A stretch of 5,986 bases of DNA from an uncultured Kangiella sp. (GTDB taxonomy: Bacteria > Pseudomonadota > Gammaproteobacteria > Enterobacterales > DSM-103792): contig CAMLNB010000220.1 in the NCBI GenBank assembly GCA_946481205.1, positions 1 to 5,986 on the forward strand. Reading direction: 5' to 3'. Shown here piece after piece: positions 1 through 5,986 of this stretch. How positions within the stretch are numbered: position 1 is the first letter of the stretch; every line of letters begins with the position of its first letter. The translations under genes and the position numbers were made by a program. The notes below the pieces were generated by a model that was not told where the DNA came from, ran no database searches, and saw nothing but the letters and a program-made list of their open reading frames with translations.

Positions 1-1797
1 CGTAATGTGGTCCCGATGCTGGTCGATGGCCTGAAGCGGCTGGAATACCGTGGCTATGACTCGGCCGGTATCGCGGTGCTGGACAAAGAAATCAAGCGCG
101 TACGCCGGGTCGGTCGCGTTGCCGAAATGGAAAATGCCGCCAGGGAAATCAACCTCAGCGGCCTGCTCGGTATCGGCCACACCCGCTGGGCGACGCACGG
201 CGGTGTTACCGAGCCGAACGCGCACCCGCATGTCTCGGCGGGCCTGATTGCGGTCGTGCACAACGGCATCATCGAAAACCACGATGAGAAACGCGATGAG
301 CTGAAGAAGCTCGGCTACATGTTCACCTCGCAGACCGATACCGAGGTGATCGCGCATCTGGTGCACCATCACTATCACAAAGATCACGATCTGCTGAAAG
401 CGGTCAAAACCGCCGCCAAAGAACTGGTCGGTGCCTATGCCATCGCCGTGATCGCGATGGACAAGCCCGAGCAATTGGTTGTTGCCCGGATGGGCTGCCC
501 GTTGCTGATCGGTTTGGGTGAAGGCGAGAACTTTGTCGCTTCCGATGTTTCGGCGGTGCTATCCGCCACCCGTAAAGTGATCTATCTCGAAGAAGGCGAT
601 GTTGCCGATCTGACTCGCAACAGCGTGACCATCTTCGACAAGACAGGCACCAAGATTGAACGCAAAGTGCATTTGTCCGATGTGTCGCTGGCTTCGCTGG
701 AGCTCGGCCCGTACAGCCACTTCATGCAGAAAGAAATTCACGAGCAACCGAAAGCGCTGTCCGACACTATCGAACAAGTGCTGGACCAAGGCTTTGTCCC
801 GGAGTTGTTCGGTGCGGATGCCGCGAAAGTGTTCAGCGATATCGAAGGCATCCAGATCATCGCTTGTGGCACCAGCTTCTACGCCGGCTCGGTTGCCCGT
901 TACTGGATCGAATCGATCGCCGGTCTGCCCTGTCAGGTCGAGATCGCCAGCGAATACCGCTACCGCGATGTCGCTGCGAACCCGAAACACTTGGTCGTGA
1001 CCATTTCGCAGTCCGGTGAAACCCTGGACACCATGGAAGCGCTGAAGTTTGCCAAGTCGCTCGGTTGTGAAAAAACGCTGTCGATCTGCAACGTCCGTGA
1101 ATCGGCTTTGCCGCGCAGCTCGTCATTGGTGTTCTACACCCGCGCTGGCGCTGAGATCGGCGTCGCGTCGACCAAAGCCTTCACTACCCAGCTGGTCGCA
1201 TTGTTTGCGCTGACGGTGACGCTGGCCAAGCTGCGCGGCCGCGTCAGCGAAGCGCAGGCGGCTGCGCATCTCGATGCTTTGCGCCACCTGCCCGGTTCGG
1301 TTCAGCACGCGCTGAATCTGGAGCCGCAGATCGCGATCTGGTCGGAAAAATTCGCCCCGAAACATCACGCATTATTCCTCGGCCGCGGTCTGCATTACCC
1401 GATCGCGATGGAAGGTGCGTTGAAGCTGAAAGAAATCACCTACATCCACGCCGAAGCCTATGCCGCTGGCGAGTTGAAGCACGGCCCGCTGGCGCTGGTC
1501 GACGAAAACATGCCGGTGGTTGTGATTGCACCAAACGACAGCCTGCTCGAAAAAGTGAAGTCGAACATGCAGGAAGTGCGCGCCCGTGGCGGCGAACTGT
1601 TTGTCTTCGCCGATCTCGACAGCCACTTCAGCGAATCTGAAGGCGTGCATGTGATTCGCACACCACGCCATGCCGGCGTACTGAGCCCGATTGTGCACTC
1701 GATTCCGGTACAGCTGCTGGCCTACCACGCTGCGCTGGCGCGCGGCACCGATGTCGACAAGCCGCGGAACTTGGCCAAGTCGGTCACGGTCGAATAA
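1..1797 (+). CDS. glmS: Glutamine--fructose-6-phosphate aminotransferase (isomerizing), 5'-truncated
   Basis: GlmS converts fructose-6-phosphate and glutamine to glucosamine-6-phosphate in the cytoplasm, the first committed step toward UDP-GlcNAc for peptidoglycan and LPS. The reading frame is open from base 1 and gives 598 residues. Aligned from memory with the 609-residue E. coli enzyme, only about 10 N-terminal residues are missing, including the catalytic N-terminal Cys; the GTG at base 7 is internal and not the start. Seen in order: the glutaminase (Ntn-hydrolase) domain with [23 protein letters not shown] and VHNGIIENH; then two SIS sugar-isomerase domains with CGTSFYAG (about residue 289), SQSGET (about 336), STKAFTTQL (about 390) and the EGALKLKE and [10 protein letters not shown] segments; and the conserved C-terminus [11 protein letters not shown]. 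The frame is intact to the TAA stop. The next gene follows after 74 bp on the same strand without a clear terminator, so read-through is possible. Confidence 0.98.
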   Translation, partial: RNVVPMLVDGLKRLEYRGYDSAGIAVLDKEIKRVRRVGRVAEMENAAREINLSGLLGIGHTRWATHGGVTEPNAHPHVSAGLIAVVHNGIIENHDEKRDELKKLGYMFTSQTDTEVIAHLVHHHYHKDHDLLKAVKTAAKELVGAYAIAVIAMDKPEQLVVARMGCPLLIGLGEGENFVASDVSAVLSATRKVIYLEEGDVADLTRNSVTIFDKTGTKIERKVHLSDVSLASLELGPYSHFMQKEIHEQPKALSDTIEQVLDQGFVPELFGADAAKVFSDIEGIQIIACGTSFYAGSVARYWIESIAGLPCQVEIASEYRYRDVAANPKHLVVTISQSGETLDTMEALKFAKSLGCEKTLSICNVRESALPRSSSLVFYTRAGAEIGVASTKAFTTQLVALFALTVTLAKLRGRVSEAQAAAHLDALRHLPGSVQHALNLEPQIAIWSEKFAPKHHALFLGRGLHYPIAMEGALKLKEITYIHAEAYAAGELKHGPLALVDENMPVVVIAPNDSLLEKVKSNMQEVRARGGELFVFADLDSHFSESEGVHVIRTPRHAGVLSPIVHSIPVQLLAYHAALARGTDVDKPRNLAKSVTVE

Positions 1798-1815
1798 GCC
1801 ATGCTGTTACGTAAG

Positions 1816-1844
1816 CGATGCCGCCGAATCCGCGTGCGGTATCG
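1816..1844 (+). other. Weak intergenic hairpin between glmS and the dsbA-like gene
   Basis: CGATGCCGC (1816-1824) can pair with GCGGTATCG (1836-1844). This gives a 9-bp stem with one G-U wobble and an 11-nt loop, starting 19 nt after the glmS stop. No T-run follows, so it does not look like a complete intrinsic terminator. It could slow polymerase or stabilise the glmS 3' end, or it could be chance in GC-rich DNA. Confidence 0.3.
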
Positions 1845-1858
1845 GCCTGTCTGAACCC

Positions 1859-1865
1859 AAGAGGA
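1859..1865 (+). promoter_or_regulatory. Ribosome binding site that sets the dsbA-like start
   Basis: AAGAGGA lies 6 nt before the ATG at 1872. It favours that start over the in-frame ATG at 1818, which would place a polar, proline-rich stretch ahead of the signal peptide. Confidence 0.8.
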
Positions 1866-1871
1866 ACTGAC

Positions 1872-2540
1872 ATGCAAGTGAACAAGTGGTTGATGCTGGC
1901 GTTGCTCGCCATTGCCGGAACCAGTTTTGCAGCGACTGCGCCGCAGAACAGCAGCGATGTGCAGAATCAAGCCGCCCAGCGTCGAGCTGCCTTGCCGCCG
2001 GCCAAAGAAGGCGACAACTACAAAGTCGTCAATCCGGCCGGCCGTAGTGAACAACCACAAGTGGTGGAGTTCTTCTCCTACACCTGCCCGGCCTGTTACA
2101 AAATGGAAAGCTTCCTTGGTGGGTGGAAGCAAGACAAACCCAGCAACATTCAGTTTGAGCGTAAGCATGTTGTTGGCATGTTTGGCGCACAGGGTGAGCT
2201 GTTTGCCAAAGCGTTCTACACCAGCGAAGTTCTGGGGATTACCGAAAAAGTCCACAAGCCTTTTTTTGACTTGGTGCACATGCAACGCAAACCGCCGCGT
2301 GATGAAAAAGAGGTAGCTGCGTTCTTCGCCAAATTTGGTGTGAAAGAAGAAACCGTCCTAAGCACGATGAAGTCGTTTGCGGTGAACATGAAAATGGGCC
2401 AGGCTAAACAGGCGCAGCAGAAATATCGCTTGTCCGGAGTGCCAGGCTTTGTGATCAATGATAAATATTTTACCGACGGTGGTTTGGCCAAGAACACCGA
2501 AATGCTCGACAAGCTGCTCAGCGAATTGCCGCTGCGCTGA
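1872..2540 (+). CDS. dsbA: Thiol:disulfide interchange protein, DsbA-like, with CPAC active site
   Basis: The predicted product is a 222-residue periplasmic thioredoxin-fold oxidoreductase of the DsbA family, which introduces disulfides into exported proteins and is normally reoxidised by DsbB. An N-terminal signal peptide is visible: MQVNK, a hydrophobic core, and probable cleavage after SFA near residue 20. The active-site segment EFFSYTCPACYKME puts the CXXC at residues 72-75, followed by an all-helical insertion rich in Lys, Phe and Ala. The cis-proline loop SGVPGFVIN has V190-P191, followed by the usual C-terminal strand and helix. These two cysteines are the only ones in the protein. 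Most DsbA proteins have CPHC; here the histidine is alanine, which should change the redox potential. The start at 1872 is supported by a strong ribosome binding site and the signal peptide. The gene is followed by a strong terminator. Family assignment is secure; a strict DsbA role, rather than a paralogue, is inferred. Confidence 0.93.
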   Translation: MQVNKWLMLALLAIAGTSFAATAPQNSSDVQNQAAQRRAALPPAKEGDNYKVVNPAGRSEQPQVVEFFSYTCPACYKMESFLGGWKQDKPSNIQFERKHVVGMFGAQGELFAKAFYTSEVLGITEKVHKPFFDLVHMQRKPPRDEKEVAAFFAKFGVKEETVLSTMKSFAVNMKMGQAKQAQQKYRLSGVPGFVINDKYFTDGGLAKNTEMLDKLLSELPLR

Positions 2541-2567
2541 ATCCGTCATCACGGCGATGAACACGAT

Positions 2568-2597
2568 CAATAAAGCCCGCTTCGGCGGGCTTTATTG
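2568..2597 (+). terminator. Intrinsic terminator after the dsbA-like gene
   Basis: A perfect 13-bp stem, CAATAAAGCCCGC (2568-2580) with GCGGGCTTTATTG (2585-2597), closes on a stable TTCG tetraloop. It begins 27 nt after the stop codon. The T-rich 3' arm acts as the U-tract. It separates this unit from the downstream GumN-like gene. Confidence 0.9.
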
Positions 2598-2624
2598 TTG
2601 CTAGAACTGAAATCCAGTAGTAAT
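2595..2624 (+). promoter_or_regulatory. Weak candidate promoter for the GumN-like gene
   Basis: TTGTTG (2595-2600) is followed after 17-18 bp by TAGTAAT (2618-2624), giving partial matches to sigma-70 -35 and -10 boxes. A terminator lies just upstream, so the downstream gene needs its own promoter and there is little other room for it. The match is poor and the call rests mainly on position. Confidence 0.25.
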
Positions 2625-2649
2625 TGAATGGCATGGGAGGCCTCTGCGC

Positions 2650-3552
2650 ATGCGACTGCTTCATTCCCTTTTTGCCTTGTTGCTGCTCGCCGGCTTCGGT
2701 GGCGCTACCAGCGCAAACACTGAGCAAAATACTCCGCTGCTGTGGCGCATCGAAACGGCAACGCCGCAGTACCTGTTTGGCACGGTCCATATCCCTGATC
2801 CGCGCGTCACGACGCTGCACCCGGAAGTGGAACAGGCCTTTGCTGAAAGCGAGATCGTGCTGACCGAGCTGAGGCTCGACATGAGCACGATGACGGCCGC
2901 GGCTCAAGCAAGTTTGTTGCCGGCCAATCAGTCGCTGAGCAAAATGCTGACGCTGGCGCAGTTGCAACAGCTGAAGGTAGAACTCAATGCGATCAGCAGC
3001 GTGCTGCAACCGGGCATGTTCGATCGGCTGAAGCCCTGGGCGATGGCAACGCAGTTGGCGTTGCTGCCGATCCAGCTGAAACATCCCGGCGTGCCGGCGT
3101 TGGATTACCAACTGGCACAACGTGCCGAAGCCGAAGGCAAGCGCAATGAAGGCTTGGAGCAACTGCAAGAGCAGCTCGGCATTTTTGACGGCCTCAAACC
3201 GGCCGAACAGATTGCCCTGCTGCAGGACTCGTTGAATGGTTTGGCGAAAGCGCGCAAGGAAGGCAAGGACCCAATGGAGCTGCTGACGCAGGCGTATCTG
3301 CGCGGTGACGAAGCCGGGTTGCAGCAGGTGATGAAATCCCTCGAAGGTGAGCAGACGCCGTTGAATGATCGTCTGATGAAAGCGCTGATCGATGACCGCA
3401 ACCAAACGATGGCAAACCGGCTGGTGGCGCGCTTCAAGGCGAAGCCAGACACCCGCCACTTTGTCGCCGTGGGTGCCGCCCATCTGGTAGGTGAGAAGTC
3501 GGTGATTGCCTTGCTGCAGAAGCAGGGCTATCGGGTCACGCGGATCAAATAA
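2650..3552 (+). CDS. TraB/GumN family exported protein (YbaP/TIKI-like)
   Basis: This is a 300-residue protein of the TraB/GumN family (PF01963), related to E. coli YbaP and the animal TIKI proteases. An N-terminal signal peptide (MRLLHSLFALLLLAGFGG, probable cleavage near residue 22) indicates export to the periplasm. Family marks seen are LLWRIE, the first GX2H motif GTVH (44-47), an acidic TEL around E73, LKPW in the middle, the GLEQLQEQL segment, a DDRN motif at 248-251, and the second GX2H motif GAAH (275-278) near the C-terminus. In TIKI proteins the GX2H histidines and the Glu are linked to metal-dependent proteolysis; that activity is only inferred here. No cysteine is present, so it is not a disulfide substrate of the neighbouring DsbA. 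The ATG at 2650 is supported by TGGGAGG 9 nt upstream and by the signal peptide. Terminators on both sides suggest a single-gene unit. The cellular role is unknown. Confidence 0.92.
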   Translation: MRLLHSLFALLLLAGFGGATSANTEQNTPLLWRIETATPQYLFGTVHIPDPRVTTLHPEVEQAFAESEIVLTELRLDMSTMTAAAQASLLPANQSLSKMLTLAQLQQLKVELNAISSVLQPGMFDRLKPWAMATQLALLPIQLKHPGVPALDYQLAQRAEAEGKRNEGLEQLQEQLGIFDGLKPAEQIALLQDSLNGLAKARKEGKDPMELLTQAYLRGDEAGLQQVMKSLEGEQTPLNDRLMKALIDDRNQTMANRLVARFKAKPDTRHFVAVGAAHLVGEKSVIALLQKQGYRVTRIK

Positions 3553-3560
3553 GCCATCAG

Positions 3561-3594
3561 AAAAACAAAGCCGGCAATCGCCGGCTTTGTTTTT
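3561..3594. terminator. Bidirectional intrinsic terminator between convergent genes
   Basis: A perfect 15-bp inverted repeat, AAAAACAAAGCCGGC (3561-3575) and GCCGGCTTTGTTTTT (3580-3594), closes on a 4-nt loop. A GC-rich core with A-tract and T-tract flanks gives a U-run on either strand. It lies 8 nt after the GumN-like stop and 16 nt beyond the cysK stop, so it can end both convergent transcripts. Confidence 0.93.
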
Positions 3595-3610
3595 CGATCT
3601 ACAGCAAGAC

Positions 3611-4576
3611 TTACTGCACCAATTCCTGCTCAGTGAACACACCTTCGAACAGTGCGCTCGACAAATACCGTTCGCCAGAATCGGGCAGCACCACAACGAT
3701 GGTCTTGCCCTTGTGTTGCGGTTGTTCAGCAACACGTAACGCCGCGGCCAGCGCTGCGCCGCAGGAAATGCCGGCCAGAATACCTTCTTTCAGCATGAGC
3801 TGACGGGCGGTTTCAATGGCCTCTTCGTTGCTGACCGTTTCAACCTGGTCGACCATTTCCAAGTCGAGGTTTTTTGGTACGAAGTTGGCGCCGATACCTT
3901 GAATCTTGTGCGGTGCCGGTTTCAGCGGTTCACCGGCGCGAGTTTGCGTAATCAGTGGTGATACCGCCGGCTCGACCGCGACTGTGGTGATCTTCTTGCC
4001 TTCTTTCAATTTGATATAACGCGACACGCCGGTCAGCGTACCGCCTGTGCCGACGCCGGAAACAAACACGTCGATTTCACCGTTGGTGTCTTTCCAGATC
4101 TCCGGACCGGTGGTGTCGAAATGGATCTGCGGGTTGGCCGGGTTCTCGAACTGCTTGGCCTCGAAAAACTTGCCCGGATTCTCCGCGACCAGCTCGGTGA
4201 CTTTTTCCACCGCGCCGCGCATGCCTTTGGCGGGATCGGTCAGCACCAGTTTGGCGCCAAGTACTTTCAGCAGCTTGCGCCGCTCCAGGCTCATGCTGGC
4301 CGGCATCGTCAGCGTGACGCCGTAACCGCGGGCGGCACCGACAAACGCCAGTGCGATACCGGTATTGCCCGACGTTGCCTCGATGATTTCCATGCCCGGC
4401 TTCAGCAGGCCCTTCTTCTCGGCATCCCAGATGATGGCGGCACCAATCCGGCATTTGACCGAGAACGCCGGGTTGCGGCTTTCCAGCTTGGCGTAGACCT
4501 TGGCATCAGTCAGGCGTGCGAGCCGAACCAGCGGGGTATTGCCGATGCTGAGGGAATTGTCATTGAACACGGCCAT
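3611..4576 (-). CDS. cysK: Cysteine synthase A (O-acetylserine sulfhydrylase)
   Basis: This PLP enzyme makes cysteine from O-acetylserine and sulfide in the cytoplasm, the last step of sulfate assimilation. The product is 321 residues, close to the usual CysK length. Seen: [10 protein letters not shown] at the N-terminus; the PLP-binding lysine K41 in NPAFSVKCR; the substrate loop TSGNTG (68-73); [13 protein letters not shown]; the PLP phosphate loop GVGTGGT (174-180); the [10 protein letters not shown] segment; [10 protein letters not shown]; and [12 protein letters not shown] near the C-terminus. The SVKCR and GVGTGGT forms fit CysK rather than CysM. The start at 4576 is chosen because AGGAGAG lies just upstream and the protein then begins MAVFND; a longer form adding 14 residues (start 4618) lacks support. 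CysK often forms a complex with serine acetyltransferase CysE, but no cysE is seen here. It is transcribed divergently from the acyltransferase gene. Confidence 0.97.
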   Translation of the reverse strand: MAVFNDNSLSIGNTPLVRLARLTDAKVYAKLESRNPAFSVKCRIGAAIIWDAEKKGLLKPGMEIIEATSGNTGIALAFVGAARGYGVTLTMPASMSLERRKLLKVLGAKLVLTDPAKGMRGAVEKVTELVAENPGKFFEAKQFENPANPQIHFDTTGPEIWKDTNGEIDVFVSGVGTGGTLTGVSRYIKLKEGKKITTVAVEPAVSPLITQTRAGEPLKPAPHKIQGIGANFVPKNLDLEMVDQVETVSNEEAIETARQLMLKEGILAGISCGAALAAALRVAEQPQHKGKTIVVVLPDSGERYLSSALFEGVFTEQELVQ

Positions 4577-4580
4577 GGCG

Positions 4581-4587
4581 CTCTCCT
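4581..4587 (-). promoter_or_regulatory. Ribosome binding site of cysK
   Basis: On the minus strand AGGAGAG (4587 down to 4581) sits 4 nt before the ATG at 4576, or 6 nt if measured from AGGAG. It decides the start in favour of 4576 over the upstream in-frame ATG at 4618. Confidence 0.8.
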
Positions 4588-4606
4588 GAATGCGGACCTT
4601 TAAGCT

Positions 4607-4622
4607 GGCGGTAACCACCGCC
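4607..4622 (-). other. Small hairpin in the cysK leader
   Basis: GGCGGT (4607-4612) and ACCGCC (4617-4622) form a perfect 6-bp stem with a 4-nt loop, about 20 nt upstream of the cysK ribosome binding site in the transcribed direction. It could modestly affect leader structure, but a stem this short may be chance. Confidence 0.25.
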
Positions 4623-4684
4623 CGTTACGATGCAGCCATGGTCGCGCCGGCATCGGCCGCCGGCAAAGACTCGGCTGCCATATT

Positions 4685-4690
4685 CTTATA
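4685..4690 (-). promoter_or_regulatory. Candidate -10 box for cysK
   Basis: On the minus strand TATAAG (4690 to 4685) lies in the only AT-rich stretch upstream of cysK and would give a leader of roughly 100 nt. No good -35 box is found at 16-18 bp; TTTACC lies 20 bp away. A missing -35 would fit an activator-dependent promoter, as with CysB control of cys genes in enterics, but no CysB site is recognised here. Confidence 0.3.
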
Positions 4691-4719
4691 GCTGGATTGC
4701 ACATCAGCTGGGTAAAGGC

Positions 4720-4770
4720 CATCGCCAGCCCTGTGAGGTCGGTCCGGTGGAATCGGTCGGGCTGGCGATG
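4720..4770. repeat. Perfect 12-bp inverted repeat in the divergent intergenic region
   Basis: CATCGCCAGCCC (4720-4731) is the exact reverse complement of GGGCTGGCGATG (4759-4770), with 27 bp between. No T-run follows on either strand, so it is not an intrinsic terminator. The right arm would lie between the -35 and -10 positions of the candidate acyltransferase promoter. It may be a regulator binding site or a DNA/RNA structure; the function is unknown. Confidence 0.6.
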
Positions 4771-4785
4771 ATGATCCGCTACACT
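4757..4785 (+). promoter_or_regulatory. Candidate promoter for the acyltransferase gene
   Basis: TACACT (4780-4785) is a fair sigma-70 -10 box in the context CCGCTACACTACCGC. The position 17 bp upstream (4757-4762) has only a poor -35 match. Transcription would start near 4792 and give a leader of about 48 nt before the ATG at 4840, which fits the chosen start. Confidence 0.4.
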
Positions 4786-4839
4786 ACCGCCTTTGCGATG
4801 CCATTGCTGTCGTCCGCCGGCCTGCGGACGTGTATTCAG

Positions 4840-5769
4840 ATGAGCCAACCCGTGAAACCTCGTCGCCACAAAAAGCACCGGTTTGCTGCCTTCAAGTCCT
4901 GGCTGACGCTGCAGACCATTCGCGCCACCGCAGCGCTATCGCTGGCCGGCGTCCAGCGGATCGGTCGTGGCCTCGGCTGGTTGCTGTACAAGGTCAACAA
5001 CACCAACCGCCGGGTCGCCCGCATCAACATCGCCCGCTGCCTGCCGGAAAAGCCGGCGGCCGAGCAAGAGCGGCTGGTCCAAGCCTGCCTCAGCAACCTC
5101 GGCATGTGCACACTCGAAGCCGGGCCGTCCTGGCTGTGGCCGATCGAGCGGGTCCGTGGCCTGATCGTCGAGGTCACCGGCGAGACGCTGTTCCATGATG
5201 CCGTCGCCCGTGGCAAAGGCTTGATCGTTGCCGGCCCGCATATGGGCAACTGGGAAGTCATGGCGACCTGGGTCGCCGCCCGGCTGCCAATGACCGGTCT
5301 GTACCGGCCGGCCAAAATGGCCGCGCTGGATGACTTGGTCAAAACCGCCCGCGAGCGCCTGCCAGTCGAAATGGCGCCGGCCGATCAGGCCGGTGTCAAA
5401 CAACTGCTGCAGGCCCTGCGCGCCGGTCGCGCCGTTTACGCACTGGCCGATCACGAACCGAGCAAAGGTGTTGGCGTATTCGCGCCGTTCTTCAATGATC
5501 TGGCCTACACCGGCAATCTGGTGCCGAAACTGGCCCAGCGCACCGGCGCCACCGTGCTGCTCGCCTGCGCCGAACGCCTGCCGAACGCCGCCGGCTTCCG
5601 AATGCATTTCCGCGCCGGCCCCACGTTCAACAAAGATGACGACGATGTCGCCACAGCTACTGCAATGAATGCCGCGCTCGCCGATCTGATCCGCGAATTT
5701 CCGGAACAATTTCTCTGGAACTACAAACGCTACCGGACCCGGCCAGAAGGCGAAAAGCGGCCGTACTGA
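4840..5769 (+). CDS. Lipid A biosynthesis-type acyltransferase (LpxL/HtrB-like, LPLAT superfamily)
   Basis: The product is a 309-residue inner-membrane acyltransferase of the lipid A/lysophospholipid group. LpxL/LpxM enzymes transfer a fatty acyl chain from acyl-ACP to the lipid A precursor on the cytoplasmic face; the exact acceptor here is unproven. Seen: a basic N-terminus (PRRHKKHR), a hydrophobic anchor at about residues 21-50, a NTNRRVARINIARCLPE segment typical of the family, the catalytic HX4E motif H134-MGNW-E139, LYRPAK (154-159), DHEPSKGVGVFAPFF (204-218), and the C-terminal motif QFLWNYKRYRTRP (290-302). The ATG at 4840 is chosen for its fit to family N-termini, though no strong ribosome binding site precedes it. 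In-frame ATGs at 4768, 4771 and 4798 are alternatives, but the first two lie on or upstream of the candidate -10 box. It is not placed in a known lpx operon. LpxL versus LpxM or an ornithine-lipid-type acyltransferase cannot be settled by eye. Confidence 0.9.
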   Translation: MSQPVKPRRHKKHRFAAFKSWLTLQTIRATAALSLAGVQRIGRGLGWLLYKVNNTNRRVARINIARCLPEKPAAEQERLVQACLSNLGMCTLEAGPSWLWPIERVRGLIVEVTGETLFHDAVARGKGLIVAGPHMGNWEVMATWVAARLPMTGLYRPAKMAALDDLVKTARERLPVEMAPADQAGVKQLLQALRAGRAVYALADHEPSKGVGVFAPFFNDLAYTGNLVPKLAQRTGATVLLACAERLPNAAGFRMHFRAGPTFNKDDDDVATATAMNAALADLIREFPEQFLWNYKRYRTRPEGEKRPY

Positions 5770-5837
5770 ATCGCGCGTTCTAAACGTTAAACCGTGTCGA
5801 GCCCAGCCCCATCAAGCAAACTCTTTTCGAGCACAAC

Positions 5838-5986
5838 ATGTCCCGACTGTTTCTGATTGGCGTGATCTACGCCGGCCTCAGCGTGCTACTCGGCAGCATG
5901 GGCGCGCACGCGCTAAAAGCCACGTTGGCCCTGCACAACACCCAAGCAGTATTCGAGATCGGCCACGACTACCTCGCCTACCACGG
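5838..5986 (+). CDS. DUF423/YgdD family inner-membrane protein, 3'-truncated
   Basis: An open frame from the ATG at 5838 runs off the window end after 49 complete codons. It begins MSRLFLIGVIYAGLSVLLGS, a first transmembrane helix, followed by MGAHALKATL and then FEIGHDYLAYH. The GAHAL motif after the first helix and the later GXXYXXXH pattern match the N-terminus of the DUF423 family (E. coli YgdD), small proteins of about 120-130 residues with four predicted membrane helices and no established function. The ribosome binding site is weak. The gene follows the acyltransferase by 68 bp on the same strand with no terminator between, so the two may be co-transcribed. Confidence 0.85.
   Translation, partial: MSRLFLIGVIYAGLSVLLGSMGAHALKATLALHNTQAVFEIGHDYLAYH

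Noticed and set aside
7..9. GTG at base 7 as the start of glmS
   Set aside because: The frame is open to the window edge and the sequence aligns from about residue 11 of GlmS, so the true start and the catalytic Cys lie outside the window.
1818..1871. Upstream in-frame ATG extending the dsbA-like protein by 18 residues
   Set aside because: The extension puts a polar, proline-containing segment before the signal peptide and lacks a ribosome binding site; the ATG at 1872 has a clear one.
1722..2285. 187-residue minus-strand open frame over the glmS end and dsbA-like gene
   Set aside because: It is antisense to two strongly supported genes and has no family features.
2518..3735. 405-residue minus-strand open frame covering the GumN-like gene
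   Set aside because: It lies antisense to a well-supported gene and runs over the bidirectional terminator into cysK. Its composition (Gln, Arg, His and Leu-rich) is what antisense reading of this GC-rich DNA gives, and no family is recognisable.
4936..5709. 257-residue minus-strand open frame inside the acyltransferase gene
   Set aside because: It is a shadow of the real coding frame, with no recognisable domain and no start signal.
5770..5837. Possible promoter or terminator in the gap before the DUF423 gene
   Set aside because: No stem with a T-run and no convincing -35/-10 pair is visible in these 68 bp.

Overview
This window looks like ordinary chromosomal housekeeping DNA from a Gram-negative bacterium, most likely a gammaproteobacterium. 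The evidence is a GlmS close to the enterobacterial form, a CysK-type cysteine synthase, a lipid A-type acyltransferase, a periplasmic DsbA-like oxidoreductase and a YgdD/DUF423 membrane protein, all GC-rich and codon-biased in a similar way. I cannot name the genus from sequence alone. There is no sign of a mobile element, phage, CRISPR array, tRNA or rRNA.

Layout from left to right: (1) the 3' part of glmS (+), lacking only about 10 N-terminal codons; (2) a 74-bp gap with a weak hairpin; (3) a dsbA-like gene (+) with a signal peptide and an unusual CPAC active site, closed by a strong intrinsic terminator; (4) a TraB/GumN-family (PF01963, YbaP/TIKI-like) exported protein (+); (5) a perfect 15-bp stem acting as a bidirectional terminator between convergent genes; (6) cysK (-); (7) a 263-bp divergent intergenic region with a perfect 12-bp inverted repeat and candidate promoters; (8) an LpxL/HtrB-like acyltransferase (+); (9) a 68-bp gap; (10) the first 49 codons of a DUF423/YgdD membrane protein (+), cut off by the window end.

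Functionally the genes cluster loosely around the cell envelope. GlmS makes glucosamine-6-phosphate for peptidoglycan and LPS, the acyltransferase probably acylates lipid A or a related lipid, DsbA and the GumN-like protein are periplasmic, and DUF423 is an inner-membrane protein. CysK supplies cysteine. The terminators split the window into separate transcription units, so this is not one operon. I found no convincing undescribed system. The items most worth a second look are the CPAC redox motif and the 12-bp inverted repeat between cysK and the acyltransferase gene.
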